From Flavobacterium panacagri (lineage in GTDB: Bacteria > Bacteroidota > Bacteroidia > Flavobacteriales > Flavobacteriaceae), in the NCBI RefSeq assembly GCF_030378165.1, contig NZ_CP119766.1, positions 806,001 through 870,000 on the forward strand: a stretch of DNA of 64,000 nt, written 5' to 3'. Shown here piece by piece: positions 1 to 6,810 of the stretch; positions within the stretch are counted from its first letter, which is position 1, and every line of letters begins with the position of its first letter. Made by a program: the position numbers and the translations under genes. The notes under the pieces were generated by a model, which made no database searches, was not told where the DNA came from, and worked only from the letters and a program-made list of their open reading frames with translations.

Positions 1-23
1 TTTGTATATTGAATCTCTTTCAT
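1..23 (-). CDS. possible start of a further gene (fragment)
   Basis: An ATG at 21-23 on the minus strand opens a frame reading MKEIQYT before the window edge. It lies about 90 bp downstream of the macrodomain gene in the same orientation, so it could be the next gene of the cluster. Seven codons are too few to identify it, and the frame could also be chance. Confidence 0.25.
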
Positions 24-40
24 TTTTTAATCATTTTTAT

Positions 41-114
41 TCGAACGTTCCTATGGAACGCAAATACAATCTGGTAACATTTTTTTCTACCGATGAAATG
101 TTCCGACGGAACAT
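41..114. repeat. palindromic intergenic repeat (TTCC/GGAA family), copy 1
   Basis: Two short palindromes lie just past the macrodomain stop codon: one around GTTCCTATGGAAC (48-60) and one around GATGAAATGTTCCGACGGAACAT (positions 92-114, shown by its arms ATGTTCC and GGAACAT). The stretch CTACCGATGAAATGTTCC recurs at 30937-30954 between two genes of the polysaccharide locus. The position at a gene 3' end fits a terminator or REP-like element. Confidence 0.6.
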
Positions 115-621
115 CTACAAAAGGTTTTTGTAAATCTTGTAATTTTCATCATCGAAGCATACAAATATTACCTTTTCTATTTCCTCTGATTTATCGAAAT
201 CTTTTATCGTTTTTACTGCAATTTGTGCCGCTTTATCTTTTGGAAAATGATAAATTCCAGTACTAATATTCGGAAAAGCAATAGATTTTATTCCATTTTG
301 AATAGCTATATTCAAACTATTTTTGTAACAGTCCGCTAACAATTTAGATTTTTCCTCTTTATCGCCATTCCAGACTGGGCCAACTGTATGAATAACATAT
401 TGTGATGGTAAATTTCCTGCCGTTGTGATAACCGCATCACCTGTTTTACAACCGCCCTGTTTATTTCGAATTTGGATACATTCCTCTAAAATTGCTTTTC
501 CTCCCTTTCTGTGAATCGCTCCATCAACACCTCCGCCGCCTAATAAAGATGTGTTTGCCGCGTTGACAATGGCGTCAACCTCTATTTCTGTTATATCCGC
601 TTTTAGAAGTTCAATTTTCAT
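115..621 (-). CDS. macrodomain protein, MacroD/YmdB-like ADP-ribose hydrolase
   Basis: This is a 168-residue single-domain macrodomain protein. The usual signatures are in order: DAIVNAAN (residues 16-23), the glycine-rich [10 protein letters not shown] (28-37), [19 protein letters not shown], and the phosphate loop [12 protein letters not shown]. Asn23 and Asp33 match the residues that act in MacroD-type enzymes, which remove ADP-ribose from acidic side chains or deacetylate O-acetyl-ADP-ribose. The length is typical for a free-standing cytosolic enzyme. It is the last complete gene of a minus-strand cluster, 11 bp after the NADAR gene, so the two are probably co-transcribed. Hydrolysis of ADP-ribosyl groups is inferred from the family; the natural substrate is unknown. 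Confidence 0.88.
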   Translation of the reverse strand: MKIELLKADITEIEVDAIVNAANTSLLGGGGVDGAIHRKGGKAILEECIQIRNKQGGCKTGDAVITTAGNLPSQYVIHTVGPVWNGDKEEKSKLLADCYKNSLNIAIQNGIKSIAFPNISTGIYHFPKDKAAQIAVKTIKDFDKSEEIEKVIFVCFDDENYKIYKNLL

Positions 622-632
622 ATTTTACACAA

Positions 633-1160
633 TTATCTCAATTCATCCCTAACTTCCATCAAAGCAAAACCCAACAAATTCAAACCTTTCCATTTTTCAG
701 GATTTAGCGCCTCACTATGATCACTTGCCATTCCAATTCCCCAGATTGGATCAACTGGACTTGCTTCTACAATAACTCTTTCGTTAGTGTTTAACAGAAA
801 CGTTTTCAAATCAGGGTTTTGACTGAACTTATGAAAATTTCCTTCTTTTACAATTTCAAATCGGTTTTCCAACCAGATTTTGTCATCGTAATTTCTCACT
901 TTGCGACCTAATTTTTTGGCTTCGGCCGGAGAATTGCAGTTTATGATTTTTTCTAAGATTTCCTGATCCTTGAATAATTCGGCCTTTTTCGCCATCATCC
1001 AGTGTTCTGCAGTTTTATAAGTCATACCATTAACTTCGAATGAACTTATCCACCATTGGCTGAAGCAGGTTTTTGTAATCGTTCCATCTTTACTTGCCTG
1101 ATGTCCCCAGAAAAATAAAAATTTACTTTCTGGAGCTATATTTTCTATATTGTATTTCAT
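633..1160 (-). CDS. NADAR (YbiA-like) family protein
   Basis: This 175-residue protein has the NADAR/YbiA fold signature: FFWGH near the N-terminus, YKTAEHWMMAKKA (residues 48-60), an NCNSPAEAKKLGR segment, WLENRFEIV, and VEASPVDPIWGIGM (131-144). NADAR proteins are N-glycosidases. Known members cleave intermediates of riboflavin synthesis or remove ADP-ribose from nucleobases such as guanine, and they are often encoded near other ADP-ribose enzymes. The AEHW glutamate and the WGIGM motif look intact, so activity is expected. It starts 9 bp after the synthetase-like gene and ends 11 bp before the macrodomain gene, which implies one transcript. Its context suggests ADP-ribose rather than riboflavin chemistry, but that is inference. 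Confidence 0.87.
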   Translation of the reverse strand: MKYNIENIAPESKFLFFWGHQASKDGTITKTCFSQWWISSFEVNGMTYKTAEHWMMAKKAELFKDQEILEKIINCNSPAEAKKLGRKVRNYDDKIWLENRFEIVKEGNFHKFSQNPDLKTFLLNTNERVIVEASPVDPIWGIGMASDHSEALNPEKWKGLNLLGFALMEVRDELR

Positions 1161-1169
1161 TTTTTCTAT

Positions 1170-2252
1170 TTATTGAAACAAAGAAGTTATCACTTTAAAA
1201 TCTTTAGAGTCTGGCGAAAATGATCCGTAAATCGTATTGAAATCTGTTGTCAACTTTTCAAATTCATATTCTTTTTCTAACTGATCCATACAGGTTACCA
1301 CCAAATTTCTTTTCGCATTCGGACTGTAAGCTGCATCTAATTGTAATGCGTAATTCAACAAATCGTAATCCAAATCCCCAAATCTGAGCTGTTTTTGATA
1401 TTCGTTGAAAACACAGGTCTCTTCTTCGTTGTTTTTTAATTGTATTTCTCTTTCATTTGGCATCCAGCCGTGGCCGTGTCTTGTGCTGTAACTTCTGGTT
1501 ACATAATAAATTTCTACCTCTTCAATTTTCAGTTTATTACAGATTTCAACTGCATTTTTTGAAGTGGTATTCGCATAAGTAACATTCGGAAAAACACCGT
1601 GATCCATATCAAGCAAAATTCCCTGACTTCCTTCAAAAATTAAATTATTATATTTTGAAAGAAAACTGTAATTGGCAATATTCCATTTGATGTTATCAAC
1701 TGCTTCAAGATACGCCTGAACTTCCTGATCGATATCGGGTTCGTTTAAAAAACCGTAGTAATAGGCAATTTGGTTTAACTTTTCTAAAAGCATTTCGCGA
1801 GGCGCAATCAAATCAATGGCAAACAATTTATATGGCCCTTCGTTTCTTTTCATGGTAGAACCAATGCCCTTTCCGCAGGTTCCGTGGTCAATGTTTCTCG
1901 CGTTTCCTCTGTTGTGCCAAACATCAAACGGAGTAGTGACTTTTGCTAAAGGATGAATATATAAATCCAGATTAGCATTTTTTTCTTTCAATTCTTCTCT
2001 TTCATTAAATAAAAAAAGCGGATGAATTGTACAGTGTTCACTGTAATAAGATGGAAGTCCGCGTAACGCACCACTAGCAAAACTAGAATGGACGTGTTTT
2101 TGATTGCCAATCATAACCGTGTGCGCCGCCTGCTGTCCTCCCGAAAACCGAATAACTATAGATTCAGGATTTTGTTTTGCCAGAAAATCTGTTGTTATTC
2201 CTTTTCCTTCATCGCCAAATCCTAAACCTATAACTATTTGTGCTGTTTTCAT
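1170..2252 (-). CDS. divergent adenylosuccinate-synthetase-like protein
   Basis: A PurA-family protein of about 360 residues, against roughly 430 for housekeeping PurA. Residues below count from the upstream GTG at 2258. The P-loop GDEGKG with the catalytic Asp (16) is present, and the GGHNAGHT motif reads GGQQAAHT with the catalytic His (46) kept. FEGSQGILLDMDHG, ANTTS and YSTRHGHGWMPNE also match PurA. Two key places differ. The aspartate-binding loop TTGRRRR is replaced by NEYQKQLRFG (285-294), leaving one Arg. The guanine-reading TKLD becomes TCMD (322-325). About 50 residues before the C-terminus are missing. The enzyme probably joins some amine to a nucleotide, or uses another nucleotide, rather than making AMP. 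The ATG at 2252 is preferred over the GTG two codons upstream. It is close-packed with the NADAR gene. Confidence 0.8.
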   Translation of the reverse strand: MKTAQIVIGLGFGDEGKGITTDFLAKQNPESIVIRFSGGQQAAHTVMIGNQKHVHSSFASGALRGLPSYYSEHCTIHPLFLFNEREELKEKNANLDLYIHPLAKVTTPFDVWHNRGNARNIDHGTCGKGIGSTMKRNEGPYKLFAIDLIAPREMLLEKLNQIAYYYGFLNEPDIDQEVQAYLEAVDNIKWNIANYSFLSKYNNLIFEGSQGILLDMDHGVFPNVTYANTTSKNAVEICNKLKIEEVEIYYVTRSYSTRHGHGWMPNEREIQLKNNEEETCVFNEYQKQLRFGDLDYDLLNYALQLDAAYSPNAKRNLVVTCMDQLEKEYEFEKLTTDFNTIYGSFSPDSKDFKVITSLFQ

Positions 2253-2278
2253 TTTCACTTAATTGTTGCGTAATTATT

Positions 2279-2437
2279 TTTAAACACATAGAATCATAGA
2301 CTTTCGAAACTTAAAAAAGGCGTTTCACTTGCATTAATTCACATTCCCGATAGCTATCGGGACTATGTGTTAGAAACTAGTTTCTTTCTTTAATCTTTCA
2401 AATTCAAAATAAAAATCTATGTCTCTATGTGTTTAAA
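2279..2437. repeat. ~150-bp terminal-inverted-repeat element, copy A
   Basis: The spacer between the vWA gene and the PurA-like gene is almost wholly one repeat element. It begins TTAAACACATAGAATCATAG and ends with the inverse CTATGTCTCTATGTGTTTAA. Inside are AAGGCGTTTCACTTG and the perfect palindrome GAAACTAGTTTC. Copies lie at 26015-26156, 27938-28089 (inverted) and 40841-40990. This copy alone carries an extra nested palindrome, CCCGATAGCTATCGGG, at 2347-2362. Confidence 0.8.
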
Positions 2438-2441
2438 AAAT

Positions 2442-3317
2442 TTAAAGCATTTCTATACTATCTAAACCTGTGTCGTTTGTATCAGAAACTGGTATAGTCC
2501 CTAAACCTGAACCTGAATTTTTATGTTTATCGCAGATGATTTTCTTGATTACATTTGGAATTTCCCTGTGATCTTCGATAGACAAACAGTTTTGTCCTAA
2601 CAATTCTTTCCATTCCACATCGGCATTAATCGCTTGTCCTGAATGCAAAACACTAATGTGGTACACATCGTATTTTTTCTGTGCTTCTGCCAATAACTCA
2701 AGATGTGTATAAGTCTGTTGTCCCTGACCCATAATTTCTTTAATGGCTGATGCTGGAAGCGTTTTTAATCCAGGTTCATCGCCTACTGTAAACAACAATC
2801 CTTTTTGCCCTCTTTTTTCGAAAGCATCTGTTTTGGTATGAAAGGCTGCGAAATACCACGCTAAAAGATAACTTTCACCGGCATTTCCTCCTCCTCCACC
2901 TTCAATATAAGTTCTTGTCAACCACATATCCAGCTCTTCGTCACCAGATTCAAATTGCCCTACTTGCAAAGGATATCTGTCACATTCGTGATCGCCAATT
3001 CCCAAGAATAAAAGTGCCGGATCTGGAACGCCTCCCTGAATAATTCCGCCCATTAATTTTGGAAGTCCTTCTTTTATCAATTCGTGCGGAATATGTCCCA
3101 TACTTCCTGTAACGTCCAGTCCTAAAATAATTGGAACTGTATTGGGATGAACGTCTGAATCTCTCGCTTCTCTAAAAACCACTCCATTTGGATTCATAGA
3201 TTCATGCGCCATTCTTAGTGCATTCTGTGTAAATATCTCGCTAGCTGATTTGCTGGCATATCCTACTTTTTTTGCTCTGTCTTCACGAGCACCGAAATCA
3301 TATCTTGTACCTCCCAT
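2442..3317 (-). CDS. von Willebrand factor A (vWA) domain protein
   Basis: This 291-residue protein has no signal peptide. It has a vWA-like core that opens IILGLDVTGSMG (residues 64-74), a MIDAS metal site of the DxTxS type, followed by an acidic, glycine-rich loop (YIEGGGGGNAGES) and LLFTVGDEPG. Such proteins usually bind a partner through a metal ion or act as scaffolds with AAA ATPases, but no ATPase is encoded here. The N-terminus has REDRAKKVGYAS (11-22). The REDRAK core is repeated in the neighbouring 110-residue protein, whose stop is only 2 bp upstream. The role in an ADP-ribose cluster is unknown; a scaffold or substrate-presenting subunit is a guess. Confidence 0.72.
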   Translation of the reverse strand: MGGTRYDFGAREDRAKKVGYASKSASEIFTQNALRMAHESMNPNGVVFREARDSDVHPNTVPIILGLDVTGSMGHIPHELIKEGLPKLMGGIIQGGVPDPALLFLGIGDHECDRYPLQVGQFESGDEELDMWLTRTYIEGGGGGNAGESYLLAWYFAAFHTKTDAFEKRGQKGLLFTVGDEPGLKTLPASAIKEIMGQGQQTYTHLELLAEAQKKYDVYHISVLHSGQAINADVEWKELLGQNCLSIEDHREIPNVIKKIICDKHKNSGSGLGTIPVSDTNDTGLDSIEML

Positions 3318-3319
3318 GA

Positions 3320-3652
3320 CTAAAATGTTTTACCAAATAAATACTCAAATCTCTTTTTTGTTACTTCAAACTGGATATTCAAATTTCTGATGGTCAGCGC
3401 AAGCTCCATATCTTTTTGTACAAAAGCTTCTGGCTGAAAATCGGCAAAGGTTAAACTGTTTTTATCCAGCGGACTAATATCGATCAATCCTTCTTGTTCT
3501 CTTTCGAGTCTTTTTATTTTTAATTCGATGTCTTCGACTCTTCGTCTGTATATTAATTCTGAATCCTCACCAATTGTTTTGGCTCTGTCTTCTCTAATCT
3601 GATCATTGTTTCTTCTTAAAGATTCAATAAATCTTGGTTTTAAATCGCTCAT
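3320..3652 (-). CDS. small charged protein paired with the vWA protein
   Basis: This 110-residue cytosolic protein was not recognised as a known family. It is rich in Arg, Lys and Glu and predicted to be mainly helical, with a likely coiled coil in residues 30-60 (RRRVEDIELKIKRLEREQEG) and a second helix near the C-terminus. Residues 20-28 (REDRAKTIG) resemble REDRAKKVG in the N-terminus of the vWA protein that follows it by 2 bp, so the two may share a docking motif or bind the same partner. The tight spacing says they are made together. It is preceded by about 155 bp of repeat-rich spacer. Confidence 0.6.
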   Translation of the reverse strand: MSDLKPRFIESLRRNNDQIREDRAKTIGEDSELIYRRRVEDIELKIKRLEREQEGLIDISPLDKNSLTFADFQPEAFVQKDMELALTIRNLNIQFEVTKKRFEYLFGKTF

Positions 3653-3807
3653 TGTTTTGTGGTTTTTGTTTCAAGTTTTTCTTGTTTCAAGTTGTGCACT
3701 GAACTTAAAATTTGGGTTTTAAACCGGAAACGGTTAATAGTATTTTTTTGTTTCAGGTTTTACGTTCCTAAAAGCAACTTGAAACGTGAAACATGAAACT
3801 TTTTAAA
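3653..3807. repeat. palindromic spacer built from TTTCAAG/CTTGAAAC words
   Basis: The spacer between the PARG gene and the 110-aa gene contains GTTTCAAGTTTTTC and CTTGTTTCAAGTTG on one side and CAACTTGAAACGTGAAAC on the other, so it can fold back on itself. No start codon with a convincing frame is seen. It resembles the other word-repeat palindromes in this window and may be a terminator or processing site inside the operon. Confidence 0.45.
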
Positions 3808-4620
3808 CTAATTCAGCACCTCTTCAAACTGCTGGAAATTTGCATTTTTATCAGAGTATATGGCAAAAACAATCTTTTTAAAAGCGCCTGAATATTTTTC
3901 TTCAATAATTTCTTTGAACAAATGCGCTACATCTTTGGCTTCATTTCTAAAAACGCCGCATCCCCAAGCTCCTAAAATTAAGATGTCACATTTTTGATTT
4001 GCAGCAATGGCTAATACTTTATCCATTCTTTTTTTGAAAACCTCTTTTGTTGCCGCAATTTCTTCTTTTCTATTATGCTGTATCATCGCACCTTTATTTG
4101 GTGCTGGTGCCGTAATCACATCTACAACGAATGGTTTTTCAAAATAATCTCCATTATCATCATTCCAAAACAGAACATTTGGACTGTAAATCATGTAATC
4201 TGAATATAAAAACGAAGACTGATTTCTGTTAAAGTCATACATCGTTTTGTCTTTAATCTGCGTTTCATAAAGACTGGAAGATCTAGCCAGACTTTCTTCC
4301 TGAGCCGAAGCTCCTCCTAAGAATCCACCGCCTGGATTTTTTGCCGAAGCAAAATTCAAAACACAGATTCTATCCTTTTCCTCCTGAACAATTGCCTCAA
4401 TTGTCGAACAAACTTTAACAACAATTTCTGTTTCAAAATTATTCTCAATTGGTCTTTCTAAGATTGCATCCCAATCGTTTGGCGCAATGGTAAACGTATT
4501 TTTTATGGACTCTTCGAGTTCTTTTTTTACGTCAATCTTATTTCCTTTATATTCATAGAAACCATTTTTTATGATTTCCAAAGTTTTATTTGCTATTTCT
4601 ACTCTATAATTTTTATTCAT
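3808..4620 (-). CDS. bacterial-type poly(ADP-ribose) glycohydrolase (PARG-like, TIGR02452 type)
   Basis: This 270-residue protein carries the signature of microbial PARGs, GGG followed by seven residues and QEE. Here it is NPGGGFLGGASAQEE (residues 95-109, with the catalytic glutamates at 108-109), preceded by ICVLNFASAKNPG and followed by LARSSSLY. The fold is a specialised macrodomain with a helical N-terminal accessory region of about 75 residues. The C-terminal part has NQKCDILILGAWGCGVFRN, the second ADP-ribose-binding loop. Family members cut O-glycosidic ADP-ribose linkages. The gene starts inside the end of the upstream gene with an ATGA overlap (4617-4620), so its translation is coupled to the PRPP-synthetase-like protein. 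Confidence in the family is high; the substrate is inferred. Confidence 0.88.
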   Translation of the reverse strand: MNKNYRVEIANKTLEIIKNGFYEYKGNKIDVKKELEESIKNTFTIAPNDWDAILERPIENNFETEIVVKVCSTIEAIVQEEKDRICVLNFASAKNPGGGFLGGASAQEESLARSSSLYETQIKDKTMYDFNRNQSSFLYSDYMIYSPNVLFWNDDNGDYFEKPFVVDVITAPAPNKGAMIQHNRKEEIAATKEVFKKRMDKVLAIAANQKCDILILGAWGCGVFRNEAKDVAHLFKEIIEEKYSGAFKKIVFAIYSDKNANFQQFEEVLN

Positions 4621-5444
4621 AATTTTAATTTTACAACCTCAACCGTTTCGCCGTCAAAGTCTTTAAAAGAGTTCGTTGTAAAAATGCCGTCAAAGCAATT
4701 TAAAACTTCGAAACCTTTATTGAAAATTCCGTGGCTTACGGCTAAGTACAGTTTTCCTGCATTTTTCTTTTTCAATTCTTCGGCCAAACCAACAAAGGTT
4801 CCGCCACCGTCGCAGATATCATCTACAATTAAACAATCCATTCCCTGCAAATCCTCTTCGTAAACTTTAAATCCAGACAGTTTTCCTGTTTTTACATCTC
4901 GGCTTTTACTGCATTCTACCACCTCAACGCCACCCAAATATTCAGAAACTTTATAGATTTTCTTCAAAGCACCTCCGTCTGGAGAAATCAGTTTTACGTT
5001 TTGACCAATTTTATTTAGCACTTCTTTGATAAAAGTATAGTTCGGGATCACAGTACTATTATTCAATAAAGCCGGACTTACTTCAGAGTGTGCATCAAAA
5101 ACAAACACTTTATTCAATTGCATGGCATTGATAATGTCTGCGTACACTTTTACAGATAAAGGTTCTCCAGGAATCATAACACGGTCTTGTCTTGCAGCAG
5201 GGAAGTACGGAATAAAAAGATCGATGATCTTAACGTCCATTCTGCGTAACGCATCTACTGTGATACACAACAAACCTAAATCGTTGAATGAATTCAATCT
5301 GTGTGTAATCGTTACTTTCTGATTCACATCAAAATCCGGATTGATTTTAATGTGCGGTTCTCCGCCAGAAAATGTAAAACTTTGAAATTTGATTTCTTCC
5401 TGATTTTGAATCGGAGCGAATTTTGGGTCGAGATTTAGTATCAT
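4617..5444 (-). CDS. PRPP-synthetase family protein, short divergent form
   Basis: The 275-residue protein starts at the ATG at 5444. An upstream extension to 5501 would run through the promoter and is rejected. It aligns along its length with ribose-phosphate pyrophosphokinase (usually about 310-315 aa): FSGGE (25-29), VDALRR, IPYFPAARQDR (78-88), SPDGG, and the PRPP loop DDICDGGGT (208-216). It departs at DLHAEQIQGFF, which reads DAHSEVSPALL (117-127), at DTGGT (DGGGT), and in its shortened C-terminus. In housekeeping enzymes the product is PRPP from ribose-5-phosphate and ATP. Short Prs relatives next to NAD-salvage genes are known, and the phage NARP1 enzyme Adps is a Prs homologue that pyrophosphorylates ADP-ribose. 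Given the PARG gene overlapping by 4 bp, either activity is possible. Confidence 0.82.
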   Translation of the reverse strand: MILNLDPKFAPIQNQEEIKFQSFTFSGGEPHIKINPDFDVNQKVTITHRLNSFNDLGLLCITVDALRRMDVKIIDLFIPYFPAARQDRVMIPGEPLSVKVYADIINAMQLNKVFVFDAHSEVSPALLNNSTVIPNYTFIKEVLNKIGQNVKLISPDGGALKKIYKVSEYLGGVEVVECSKSRDVKTGKLSGFKVYEEDLQGMDCLIVDDICDGGGTFVGLAEELKKKNAGKLYLAVSHGIFNKGFEVLNCFDGIFTTNSFKDFDGETVEVVKLKL

Positions 5445-5454
5445 AGTGTTGTAG

Positions 5455-5475
5455 TTTGCGTTAATTATACGCAAA
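5455..5475. promoter_or_regulatory. candidate operator for the Nudix regulator
   Basis: TTTGCGT, a 7-bp spacer and ACGCAAA form a perfect 7+7 inverted repeat. It covers the predicted -7 box and start of transcription of the prs-like gene and lies immediately downstream of the regulator gene. A lone half-site ACGCAAA at 5521-5527 overlaps the regulator's own 3' end. Location and symmetry fit a dimeric repressor site, and NrtR is the obvious candidate protein. Confidence 0.6.
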
Positions 5476-5501
5476 TGTAGAATTAAATTTTGAATAAACA
5501 A
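5472..5501 (-). promoter_or_regulatory. promoter of the prs-like/PARG genes
   Basis: Read on the minus strand, TTG (5499-5501), a 19-bp spacer and TACATTTG (5472-5479) match the Bacteroidota TTG/TAnnTTTG promoter. Transcription would start near 5465, giving a leader of about 20 nt before the ATG at 5444. The predicted start also supports the shorter form of the protein. Confidence 0.6.
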
Positions 5502-5518
5502 TTTGTTTTGTGTAAAAA

Positions 5519-6211
5519 TTACGCAAACTTTATTTCGAAATGAAAGCCTTTTTCAATCAATTCGCTGTATTTCAACTTATTAAACTTAAAAAGTTTTGCC
5601 GGACGACCAGTTTTAACGGGTGAAAATTTTTCTGTCTCCTCTAAAATTCCGTAACTGAGTATTTTTTTTCTGAAGTTTCTGCGGTCAATTTCTTTTTCTA
5701 AAATCGTACAATACAGGTTTTCTAGATCTGAAAAAAGGAATTCTTCCGGTAATAAATCGAAGCCAATTGGTTCGTAAGTCAATTTTGCTTTCAATCTTTC
5801 AATTCCTTTTTGAAGTATACTATTATGATCGAATGCCAAAGGTGGAATTTCATCAATCTTAAACCATTGTACTCTTTCAGCATCTGTATCGGCTTTAATT
5901 TCTAGATTGGAAGCATCTACTAAAGCATAATAAGCAACAGAAATTACACGGTTTCTGGAATCTCTGTAAATATCATCTCCAAAAGTATATAACTGTTCCA
6001 TAAACGTAAGCTGTACATTGGTTTCTTCGTGCAATTCCCGAATAACAGCATCACTCAAAGATTCTGAGTTTTGAACTAAACCGCCTGGCAAAGCCCAATA
6101 TTTTTCTGAAGTTCCAAATTGCTGTTCAATCAATAACGCATACAAATCATTGTTTTTATAACCAAAAACAATCGCATCAACCGCAATTCTAATATTTTGT
6201 AAATTTTCCAT
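5519..6211 (-). CDS. nrtR: NrtR-like transcriptional regulator, Nudix domain plus winged helix
   Basis: This 230-residue protein starts at the ATG at 6211; an in-frame TTG upstream lies in a terminator hairpin. The N-terminal Nudix domain (about 1-140) has a fully conserved Nudix box at 44-66, with G, E, R-E-L, E-E and V in register. The C-terminal winged helix (about 150-230) includes DRRNFRKKIL and RPAKLFKF. NrtR proteins repress NAD biosynthesis and salvage genes and respond to ADP-ribose or related nucleotides. The intact box means this one may also hydrolyse its ligand, unlike the two Nudix regulators near 53-54 kb. It heads an ADP-ribose cluster, and a palindrome lies on the next promoter, which fits local control. 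The symbol is given by homology only. Confidence 0.8.
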   Translation of the reverse strand: MENLQNIRIAVDAIVFGYKNNDLYALLIEQQFGTSEKYWALPGGLVQNSESLSDAVIRELHEETNVQLTFMEQLYTFGDDIYRDSRNRVISVAYYALVDASNLEIKADTDAERVQWFKIDEIPPLAFDHNSILQKGIERLKAKLTYEPIGFDLLPEEFLFSDLENLYCTILEKEIDRRNFRKKILSYGILEETEKFSPVKTGRPAKLFKFNKLKYSELIEKGFHFEIKFA

Positions 6212-6243
6212 AATCAAAAATCGTATCAAACAAATATAACGAA

Positions 6244-6298
6244 TGAGAGTCAATTTTATAATCTAATGCAAAAGCATAAATTATAAAACTGACTCTCA
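6244..6298. terminator. long hairpin, probable terminator of the PKD lipoprotein gene
   Basis: Arms of 19 bp (6244-6262 and 6280-6298) pair with a single mismatch and enclose a loop holding ATGCAAAAGCAT, itself a small palindrome. It lies 28 bp after the lipoprotein stop codon and before the nrtR start, so it separates the two minus-strand units. Confidence 0.65.
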
Positions 6299-6325
6299 CT
6301 AAATATCTTTTTCTTTTTCGGTTAT

Positions 6326-6697
6326 CTAATTTACCGTAACATTTTTCTTTGGGCTTACAGTACAACTTCCTCCGTCTTTGGAAAGCGTTACATCTGCTTT
6401 TACTTCAAATGTTCCAGTCGCACTGTAAGCATGCGATACAGCTCCGGTAGTTCCGGTTACAGTTTGTGCAGGAGTTCCATCTCCAAAAGTCCATTTTACA
6501 GAAGTTACGGTATTGCTGCCGCTGTATTGTATGGAGTAATTAATTATTTTCGAATTAGTTCCGTCTGCCGAATGTTTTAATTCGGTTAAAATAGAATCAC
6601 CAAAACAATCTACAATTGCTGCATCATCACTCTTACTGCAAGAATTGATCATAAAAAACAACATGGTAAACATTAAAACTGTTGCAATCTTTTTCAT
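6326..6697 (-). CDS. small PKD-domain lipoprotein
   Basis: A 123-residue exported lipoprotein. The N-terminal signal MKKIATVLMFTMLFFMINSC ends in a lipobox cysteine at about residue 20, followed by SKSDD, a composition typical of surface-exposed lipoproteins in this phylum. The rest is one PKD-like beta-sandwich with the hallmark WTFGDGTP and a C-terminal VSHAYSATGTFEV strand pair. PKD domains mediate protein or glycan contacts; no catalytic residues are expected. It is monocistronic, with its own hairpin terminator at 6244-6298. Function is unknown. Confidence 0.75.
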   Translation of the reverse strand: MKKIATVLMFTMLFFMINSCSKSDDAAIVDCFGDSILTELKHSADGTNSKIINYSIQYSGSNTVTSVKWTFGDGTPAQTVTGTTGAVSHAYSATGTFEVKADVTLSKDGGSCTVSPKKNVTVN

Positions 6698-6810
6698 AAT
6701 TGGAAATTTTAGTGGTTTGTATTCTCAAATTTATTCTTTTAAAAGATGCCGTCAAAAGAAAAAGAAAGAATTTTCAATCATTAAAAAATATAATCAACTG
6801 ATAAAGTGAA

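Noticed and set aside
115..1160. DarTG toxin-antitoxin operon
   Set aside because: A macrodomain gene is present but no DarT-like transferase is in the window.
1170..2252. Housekeeping purA
   Set aside because: It is too short and the aspartate-binding loop and TKLD motif are changed; the genes around it are not purine-synthesis genes.
1170..2252. PurZ of a phage Z-genome (diaminopurine) system
   Set aside because: No phage genes, Z-specific polymerase, dATP hydrolase or other companion is in the window, and the regions that differ from PurA here include the amino-acid loop. Kept only as a comparison.
2279..2437. Riboswitch or small RNA in the spacer before the PurA-like gene
   Set aside because: The spacer is a copy of a dispersed repeat found at three other unrelated loci.
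5445..5501. N-terminal extension of the prs-like protein
   Set aside because: The extension would be coded by the promoter and palindrome region; the ATG at 5444 fits Prs family starts.
6212..6253. TTG start for the NrtR-like protein
   Set aside because: The extra residues lie in a terminator hairpin and are not like Nudix N-termini; the ATG at 6211 is better.
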